Assembly: GCA_029891385.1 (NCBI GenBank) | Contig: CM057234.1 | Location: forward strand, 20,570,350-20,634,349 | Direction of reading: 5' to 3' | DNA from: Erythroxylum novogranatense | Lineage: Eukaryota; Streptophyta; Magnoliopsida; Malpighiales; Erythroxylaceae | DNA length: 64,000 bases | Shown: positions 56,601-64,000 of the stretch, in pieces | Layout: the number at the start of each line of letters is the position of its first letter | How positions within the stretch are numbered: the first letter of the stretch is position 1 | The notes under the pieces: model-generated | Database searches by the model: none | Told to the model about the DNA's origin: nothing | What the model saw: only the letters and a program-made list of their open reading frames with translations | Program-made: the position numbers and the translations under genes

Positions 56601-57117
56601 GATTGCCGCCGAGCGGGAGATGAGTTTGAGATTGATCTCGTTCCCGGTACAACCCCTATATCGATCCCTCCGTATAGGATGGCACCGGTGGAACTGAGAG
56701 AGCTTAAGGCTCATTTGCAGGAGCTACTGGATAAGGGGTTCATTAGATCAAGTGTTTCGCCATAGGGAGCTCCGGTACTGTTTGTGAAGAAGAAAGATGG
56801 GACGCTGAGACTGTGTATCGATTATAGGCAGTTGAATCGAGTGACAGTGAAGAATAAGTATCCACTGCCTAGGATTGACGACTTATTTGATCAATTGCAG
56901 GGAGCTCAGGTGTTCACCAAATTGGATCTGAGATCAGGTTATTACCAGTTGAGGATTTCAGAGGCCGATGTGCCTAAGAGTGCTTTCAGGAGTAGGTACG
57001 GACATTTCGAGTTCCTAGTGATGCCGTTTGGGTTGACTAATGCCCCGGCAGCCTTCATGGCTTTGATGAATAGAGTTTTTCAGCCCTACCTGGATCGGTT
57101 TGTGATTGTGTTTATTG
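56601..57117 (+). pseudogene. Tekay-2 reverse transcriptase, 5' half only
   Basis: [20 protein letters not shown], a TAG at 56764-56766 in SP-GAP, then [40 protein letters not shown] and [20 protein letters not shown]. The sequence ends at RFVIVFI, just before the two catalytic Asp of the palm. After that the frame reads LTR sequence. RNase H, integrase and PPT are missing. Confidence 0.94.
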
Positions 57118-58402
57118 TCAATCAATTGAGTGAAGAATTAGAATGGGGCATAAGAGTTCAAAATTGGGTTTTAGCACCGGAAATCGTGAACATGCATTGT
57201 ACATAATTTCATTGAGACATATGCATCACTGAATTGTTTAATTGAGGATCTAGTAATGGGACTGTATTTTACTACTATAGAGGTGCCGTTGGATCGTCAT
57301 TCCACGGACATTGCTGGAACTTCTAGGCAGTAGCTCGGAAGTTACAGGTGAGTAACCTAGTTAGTTTCTCAAATTCTTGATTGTCTAAATACTCAATGTG
57401 AATTACTTGTCAATGTGAAATTACATGATTACTGAAGTGTATATGATAGAATGGGATGTTTCTACTGTATTGGACTGGACTACTGCATGACACTGAGAAA
57501 TGTAATACTGGGCTTTTATAGCCATACACTGAATTACTGAACACTGCATTACATACATAAATGCATGATCAGATAATGGATATGTGACCCAAGTTGCTAT
57601 TATTATTGAAAAGAGCCTCGAGCTCGAACACTGTACTGACCGGGCCTCGAGCCCGAGGGGAGAAATCCCTGACGCGTCCCCCACTGAATAATGACTGAGC
57701 ACTTGGGCACAATACTGAATAACTGGAAAAAGAATCACATATGCATTGTACACACATGAATGATTATTTTGTGACGATTACTGAATTACGTGATGGCATG
57801 GTTTACTGTAAATTGTGATATGATACTGTAAAGTGTTATATGCTATTGTGAATTGTTATTTGATACTGCAAACTGTTATAGGCTACTGCAAATTGTTATA
57901 TATTAATTGTATCTTACTGTGCCGTGTTGTACGCAATTTGCATAATGCATGATTTGAGTGAACCATCGATGATGGTTTCTCACTGAGTTCGCAAACTCAC
58001 CCAAAATTGTAACCTATTTTTCAGGATCGTTAGAGTAGACTCCTAGCTCCAGAGATAGTCTTTTCCTGCTGTACGAGCGTGCTGGCAAGAGAAGCGATGG
58101 CTCACAGGTCGGTCAGCTGGGTTGGACTTTTGCGGATGATCTTAGGATAGATGTTTGTATCAGTTTCCTTTTTGGTGTTGTTTAGGGGACTGATAGACTT
58201 GTCTATTCTGTTATTGGATGACTGTATCAAGAATATTTTGGATTTTAAAATTTACTGATTTCTGATATATTATGGTTTTAATGATTGCGATGCCATATGG
58301 ACTATTAGCGGAATTTTCTGGTAGTGCACCTTTATCGTGGGATACGTGTCGGAGCGACCTTCGGGCATCCCGATGTGTACCCTACGGTGAGGGGGCGCTA
58401 CA
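57112..58402 (+). repeat. Tekay-2 3' LTR, truncated (last 1.29 kb)
   Basis: Collinear with 53550-54836 of the 5' LTR. Its U3, TATA box and palindrome array are gone. The join to RT lies in the shared hexamer TTATTG (57112-57117, 53550-53555). Confidence 0.93.
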
Positions 58403-59748
58403 TACCCTCTCCTACAAAAGTGTTCCTTTATCTTTTATCTTTCCATTGACACCAAAATCAATCAATTTGGTTCAGTAATTTGAAAGATGTGCCTCAAACA
58501 TTTTCGGACTGTTCCTCTCCAAAACAGTGTACAATATCCGACTTCCACCCAGAAATTGAACACCTTAAAGGCTGGATCAAGATTCAGCTTCTTCATATGA
58601 TTTGTAGCCCCATTACTCTAGTTTACTAAAAATCAAGAATCACCTCGATTGGAGTCCTAAAGACCAATATATCATTAAAATACTGAAATATGTTCAGTAA
58701 AATATCCAGTTCGTGCTCCTTCCACCGATACCCTTAATTTGATTCAATCAATCATTTTCAATTTAATACCAAAAATCATAATTTTTTTTTTAGATTTAAA
58801 TAAATGTGTTAGGAATCCAATGTTTTAAAAATCAGGTCATTTGACGGTCTAGAGAAGAAGTTATGACCAAAAGAATCTAGTCTGTTTTGCTTTCGTCTCA
58901 TTTCCATCGTCTGCTTTTCTATCATCTCATTTTCATCGTCTGCTTTTCTATCGTCTCATTTCCATCGTCTGCTTTTCTATCGTCTCATTTCCATTGTCTT
59001 CTTTTCTATCGTATCATTTCCATCGTCTTCTTTTCTATCATCTCATTTCCATTGTCTACTTTTCTATCGTCTCATTTCCATCATCTGCTTTTTGTGTCTA
59101 GAACGTATCCACTTATAAAGATCATAAATTTTGACTCCGATATCCAAAATTTACAAAATTTATACCGTTGAAAAGATAAAAGAAATATATACAATTTTTT
59201 AGAAGGAAACTTTTCCATAATATATCTAAATCAGGTCCAGATTTCCTCCCGAAGTTAGAACACGAATTTTTGCTCAACACTCAACATCCTGCACCCAGTT
59301 CTCAACTTCGTGGCAACTTTTGAGACTCTTAGAGACAAAACTGGAATTCGATATCTTCATAAGAATTGTAGCCATATATTCCTAATTTACTTCGAATTAA
59401 GAATCATCTCGTTTGGAAAACCACAGAAAATGTTATGGTTAAAAGACTGAAACATACTAAGTGAAAATTTTTTCAGATTTTCTAACTTTCAATACTTTAC
59501 GTCACCAAAACACCAAAAGTTTTCTCAAAAACTAATTTAACACTATAACTGAATTTATTTCTCCCCAACTACCTAGTATTTATGAATAAACACATAAAGT
59601 ACATTTTCCATGCAGATGACAGTAATTTATCAACTTTATTTCTCAAATCCCTAAATGCAAGGGATTTCTCTACCACTTACTTGCTGAAAACTCCAAAATC
59701 TTCAAGCCCTAAACTCCACACGTTTTTATGTACTTCTCTGAGTACAAT
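58403..59748 (-). repeat. Tekay-1 5' LTR, middle part
   Basis: Resumes at the TACCC duplication and is collinear with about 42170-43352 of the 3' LTR, including the expanded minisatellite. It is interrupted by the 4-kb solo LTR after ACAAT (59744-59748). Confidence 0.92.
58894..59096. repeat. 29-bp minisatellite, long allele (7 units)
   Basis: Seven tandem 29-bp units starting CGTCTCATTTCCATCGTCTG with one to four differences each. The 94-residue ORF through it is a repeat artefact. Confidence 0.9.
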
Positions 59749-60919
59749 TGTAGGGACTCGATCCCGAAGACCGGCCCCTAACCGAAAAACGAAACGAAAG
59801 ATGGATAACAAAGAGGCGGAACGAACAAATCGAAGCAAATTAATTACGAATCGAAAACGAATTGGATCGAAGCAAACAAATTGCTTAATCGAGTTTAAAC
59901 AAATGTCGACATCCGAAGTGAAAGACTAGAAAGCTTATCGCGTTGCGTTGGAAACCTTAAGCTTAATTTATCTGATTCCGTGTAAATTTTATTTTTCTTA
60001 TTTTTCATTCCTTCTTTTCTTATTCATCTTTTTTCAAAGCTCATACTAATCAAAACAATATCATTTCCCTTTCTGGAAATTTATTCTAAACAAAATCCCA
60101 CTTACTTGATTTTCCATATTCAAAACACATCTCATCAATGAATTCAAAACTTTTCATTCTCTTTATTTGCCAATAACACTTAATACATATACCACTATAC
60201 TACCCTACAAAAATCGGGCAGCATAACGACTATATTTCATTAACCCAAAACCTGCAATACACATTCATAAACTTATACATTCACAGCTTACTTTCACTTC
60301 TATAATCCAGCTCAAACACACAATCCCCAAATCAATACACAGATCTCATAATGCAATACAATTCATACACAATCCAAATCATAATCAATCTCTACTCAAT
60401 ACATAACTCAAGTTCTTATACAATTTCACAATCCGAATACATCATGAATTAAACGCTTACATTATACTAATGGCATTCCAGGCCATAACCAATTACCAAT
60501 GTTCATAACCCAAAGTACACAATGTACAATAATTCAAATCTTGACAATAATTCAATGGAATCACGTATAAACAGAAACTCTCATTCATTTTCCACCCGAT
60601 CTTCTTCTCATCACCTGTGGATGGGAATGAAGGGGGTGAGCTTAAAAAGCCCGTGGGTAACATGTTTATACTCAATCATAAGCAAAACCGTTCAAAAGTT
60701 TACTGCCATAGAAATTTCTTGTTGGAAACCCATAAAATGCTCGTTTCTCAAATTTTCGTCATGCATTCAAATTCATAAATCGCAACACATGAATGTATCA
60801 CTTTCTCACAATCAAAATTTTATAATTCAAAACATCATCTCATTAACCACAATTTATGTCATTTCATCATGCAAGCATAACACACAATTCATAAATGCAA
60901 TACACATCAAATGGCTCGA

Positions 60920-61040
60920 GAGGTTCCGTGAACGGAACAGAGAAACCTAAGTTTACTCCGTGAACGAAACGAGTCCACTTTTCGGATCTCGTGTGGCACA
61001 AGCGGCCAGCTGGGAGAAGGCTTTAACGGAACGGTTCCTC
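60920..61040. repeat. Hairpin cluster (GTTCCGTGAACGGAAC type) in 4-kb LTR
   Basis: GTTCCGTGAACGGAAC near 60923-60938 is an almost perfect palindrome, followed by ACTCCGTGAACGAAAC and AACGGAACGGTTCC. It lies downstream of the TATA box in the minus orientation, a position like that of the hairpin blocks in the other Tekay-type LTRs. Confidence 0.65.
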
Positions 61041-62979
61041 TCTCACCCAAACAAGGCACATAAACAATGCTCAAACTCATTTCATTGAAATGAAATGCTT
61101 TCATGCTTTCATGCTTTTCATATTCTTTTCCTCCTTTCCATTTAAATCAAAATGCCATGACACAATTCAATGGCATAACATAATCATGCTCACAATGCAT
61201 TTTTGCATGTTCACAACAATTTACAATTTATCAATTCAAATTCAATTCATGGAGTGTATGAACACATGTAAACTAATTCTTTAAATCATTTGAAAACCAT
61301 ATATGCATAATCATAAAATACTTGAAATCATTTTATTCTTTCAACAATTTGGGAAAATCTTTAATGGCTTATTATTCAACTATAAACATGAAACCCACCT
61401 TAAATTCCATGCCATAAGCTTGATCCAATCATCAATTTTCCATAGCTTCCTTGGTTCTTCCACTTTAAAATTACCTAAACATATCCACCCAAAATTAAAT
61501 ATCATAACCATCATATTTCACAAACCCATAAGGTTTCCAACCTATCTATATCACAATCTTTCAAAATCTCCAACTCATATAATTTGGCATAAGTTCTAAA
61601 TAATTTTCATCCAAAATTAAACATAACCCAAGACATAAACATCAAATCTAACTTCAAAAACCACAAACCCATAAGATTTCCAATGATTCTCAACCAAAAA
61701 TTCATCAAAAACTTTAAACTTAAAGATTTCCTCTTACCTCTTCCCCTCTTCCAAATTCGAATTTCTTGGTTCCCAAGGCAAGCTTTCATCATTTTCCTTC
61801 ATGAATCAATGAAAAACCAAGCTTGAACCCCAAAATTTTTGAAACCCTAGCATACCTTTCTCCTTCTCCTTCTTCTCCACGATAGCCTCTTCTTTCTTTC
61901 CCTCTTTTTGTTTTCTTTCTTTCAATTTTCGTAAGTTTTCCTCTTCTCCCAAGCCATTCTCTTCTTTTTATAGTGCCAGCACATTAATGAGTGGCCAAAG
62001 ACAAAAATGCCCCTCTATGTTAGGTTAAAACTCTTAAGTCTTTAAGTGGACTTCCAAAACTGCCCCTGAAATTGATCTTACTTTAGGACATTGATTTCAC
62101 CATCAAAATGAAGGAATTAGTCCAAACTTCCTTCTAGAGAATTGTTCCTCTATGTCTTAATTTCATAATGCCTCAAGAATCATCCAATTCGGAGCACTAT
62201 ATCAAAAGTTATAGTCCAAACATGTCGGACACATCATTTGCCAACACATTTTCTAGCAATTCACTTCCTTCCACAAATAGACATTCTTAAAGGCTAAATT
62301 GGAATTTCATTTCTTCATAAAAATTGTAGCCCCATGTCTTAACTTTATTTCTCCTCAAACATCGCTTCAATCGGATCTCCACAGATCCTGAATTTTACAA
62401 AATACTGAACTATGTTCAGAAACTTTCCTGTCTCACTTTGATTCAAATAATCTTGCTCAATTAAAACTCTAAAAATTCATAAATTTCACATAACATGAAA
62501 TTCATAGTCTTAGGAATCCAACGCTTCAATAACTAAGTCATTCGGATGTCGGACGGAAAAGATATAAGCAAAAGATTTGACAAGGTCGGATGAGGAAGGA
62601 AAATAGCAAGATCAGAGTGAGACAAATCATTCCCATTATCATAAGATTCAATCAAACTCTTTCAATTCAACTCCAAATGATACAAATTTTCATGGAGTTA
62701 AGGATACATGTGTTAGAAATTCAATGCTTCAAGAATCACCTCAATCCGAGGTTGGATGAGTGAGTTATGATCAAAACAATTCAACATGTTCAAACCCTAA
62801 ATTGGTTTGAAACTCTTTTGGAGCAAACGCCATAACTTTCTCTACAAATTTAAAATTCCTTCGTTCTTCTTTCATTGGAAAGCTAACATCAATATCTACA
62901 ACTCGTATTAGAGGCCTCAAAATGAGATTTGGCTTCAAAACCGGTCAAAATCGCGTTTTTCACCAGTTGACCCGTGGCT

Positions 62980-63137
62980 GTCCGTTAAACGGACATGCGT
63001 GTCCATTTAACGGACACATACAGCCAAAAATACACTAATCCATCCGAGAATGTCCGTTAAACGGACATAAGAAAGGGGAGGGGTCCTTTTGACCCGAGGC
63101 TGTCCGTTAAACGGACTCCATGTCCGTTTAACGGACA
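62980..63137. repeat. GTCCGTTTAACGGAC palindrome array in 4-kb LTR
   Basis: Five units: 62980-62994, about 63000-63014, 63052-63066, 63112-63126 and about 63122-63137. Two are arranged as a duplicated module, TTGACCCG, GGCTG, palindrome, short spacer, palindrome. They lie in U3, about 1 kb upstream of the TATA box. Confidence 0.85.
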
Positions 63138-63793
63138 TGGGTTTTCCAAACCCATTCAAACCTTTTTCCCATGTTTCTCACAACCAATCTAACATCATAT
63201 ACACTTATAATCTTCACATATTTACTTATTCAAAGGCCTAAACACTTCATAACAATTCAAGCAATGAATTCAATTGATGAACTTCTCAAATCTCAACTAA
63301 ATTGATTCATCAAAACCTCAAATTTCAAACATTCATCAAAGCTGTCACTAACATCAATCTTAAATAACATCATAACTTGCATCAACTATAACTTTTAATT
63401 CTGATCTAGAAAACATGCATACTTGATCTCGTTGGAAAGATAAAAGAGCAAGCTACAACTTCAAAGAAGGCAACTTTGGCCAATTCTATTTCAATCATTC
63501 CTTAATTTCTCTTAAATCAGCATATACATTTTTATTCTACATTCAACCTCAATGCACATGATTTCCTACATTCAATAGCATCATGTCATTTACCAAATTT
63601 CCTCTCTTACTCTTGCATAATATCTCACATATATGACCATAATTCATATAAGGGTTTCTTAACTCACTATCCTTACATAAACCCATATCTCATTAAGGCA
63701 CAAATAACATTTCTAACTCACTTTATACACCATCACATTCATTTACTTTCATACTCACATTTCTAATTTCCACTCAAGGATCGGGGTCCAACA

Positions 63794-64000
63794 ACAATGA
63801 CTAGCTTCTCGTTTTTCTTTAGGTAGAGGACACAATAGCAAAGTAAGTTTGGTGAAAGAAAGGAAATACACAGAAGTCTCTTAGAAGATATTTTGATGGA
63901 AAACTCTGTGTTTCAAAGATAGAAGTTTTAGAAAGATGATAGAAAAGCAAGGACTTGGACAAGCCTTAACCTGTCAACTTTCAAAGAATAGTAACCTACT
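63794..64000 (-). repeat. Tekay-1 5' LTR, outer part, cut by window end
   Basis: Resumes at the ACAAT duplication and is collinear with about 43350-43560 of the 3' LTR. The missing outer end should lie roughly 450 bp beyond the window, followed by the rest of the Athila integrase. Confidence 0.9.

Larger units (their letters stand above)
52163..58402 (+). mobile_element. Tekay-2: deleted Tekay-like gypsy element
   Basis: 5' LTR 52163-54836, PBS 54842-54853, gag, protease and the first half of RT, then a direct jump at about 57112-57117 into the middle of the 3' LTR, which ends at 58402. TSD TACCC (52158-52162, 58403-58407). It is inserted in the 5' LTR of Tekay-1 in opposite orientation. Proteins are close to those of Tekay-1, but the LTRs are of a different subfamily. 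The copy cannot be autonomous. Confidence 0.95.
59749..63793 (-). repeat. 4-kb solo LTR, Tekay-like, in Tekay-1 5' LTR
   Basis: Ends TGTAGGGACTCGATCC and GGATCGGGGTCCAACA form an imperfect terminal inverted repeat with TG...CA. Flanks ACAAT (59744-59748, 63794-63798) are a target-site duplication. No coding region. A TATA-like CACTATAAAAAG on the minus strand (61964-61975) and a donor-like GAGGTAAGAG (61731-61740) suggest minus orientation. A hairpin cluster lies at 60920-61040 and palindromes at 62980-63137. A relative is at 38136-38542. Confidence 0.82.
40753..64000 (-). mobile_element. Tekay-1: Ty3/gypsy chromovirus, interrupted, runs off the window
   Basis: Minus-strand element: 3' LTR 40753-44008, PPT 44009-44024, pol 44009-47009 and 49104-49700, gag about 49700-50700, PBS 50724-50735, 5' LTR starting at 50742. 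The 5' LTR is split by Tekay-2 (52163-58402) and a solo LTR (59749-63793) and reaches the window end. The protease-RT linker is split by another solo LTR (47010-49103). The chromodomain after the integrase and the conserved 3' end place it in the Tekay clade. Stops and a catalytic change show that it is inactive. Confidence 0.93.

Noticed and set aside
58894..59171. 94-residue protein rich in SFPSS/HFHRLLFY repeats
   Set aside because: It is a translation of the 29-bp minisatellite in an LTR; the other LTR lacks most of it.
59749..63793. DNA transposon because of the terminal inverted repeat
   Set aside because: The repeat is short and starts TG...CA, the duplication is 5 bp, a TATA box and LTR-like architecture are present, and a diverged relative is at 38136. 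An LTR explains it better.

Overview
The window is plant nuclear DNA, almost certainly from a eudicot, and consists essentially entirely of nested LTR retrotransposons. I find no host protein gene, tRNA or rRNA. The evidence is Ty1/copia and Ty3/gypsy gag, protease, reverse transcriptase (RT), RNase H and integrase fragments, primer-binding sites (PBS) matching plant initiator tRNA-Met or tRNA-Asp, polypurine tracts (PPT), TG...CA LTR ends and 5-bp target-site duplications (TSD). The species cannot be named from this.

Layout. 1-25069: an Athila/Tat-type gypsy element with an LTR-internal-LTR-internal-LTR order (LTR tail 1-32, LTR 372-2346, LTR 23679-25069). Its leader is split by a Tork-type copia element on the minus strand (Tork-B, 2655-22008, TSD TCAAG). 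Tork-B is itself split in its integrase by a second Tork copy (Tork-A, 6780-16449, TSD TGTAT). 25070-38135: the 3' part of a SIRE-like copia element (plus strand). The Athila block sits 6 bp from the end of its 5' LTR. Its gag is split by a non-autonomous Tekay-like element (Tekay-3, 26615-36130, TSD AAGAA, about 3-kb LTRs). Only gag and a stub of protease survive before the PPT and the 3' LTR (37011-38135). 38136-40752: a fragment of another LTR, then an Athila element on the minus strand ending inside its integrase. 40753-64000: a Tekay chromovirus on the minus strand (Tekay-1), inserted in that integrase and running off the window. It carries a solo copia LTR (47010-49103), a deleted Tekay relative (Tekay-2, 52163-58402, TSD TACCC) and a 4-kb solo LTR (59749-63793, TSD ACAAT).

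The coding regions are all broken, so none of these copies looks autonomous. The most interesting signal is noncoding. Several unrelated families carry irregular arrays of short perfect palindromes: a TAAGTCGACTTA type in Tork and SIRE, an ACGTCGCGACGT type in Athila and Tekay, and a GTCCGTTTAACGGAC type in the 4-kb LTR. The Tekay-type LTRs also share a TATA box, a splice-donor-like site, a palindrome or minisatellite block, a cluster of small hairpins closed by an outer inverted repeat, and a splice-acceptor-like site. This suggests a spliced leader intron holding a folded domain.

A caution applies to all reading frames. Differences between copies of the same repeat in 1-36 kb fall strikingly often at CAG/CTG/CCG/CGG (CHG) sites, often as one-base losses such as CAG to CG. 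That looks like a long-read base-calling artefact on methylated transposon DNA, so some of the frameshifts may not be real.
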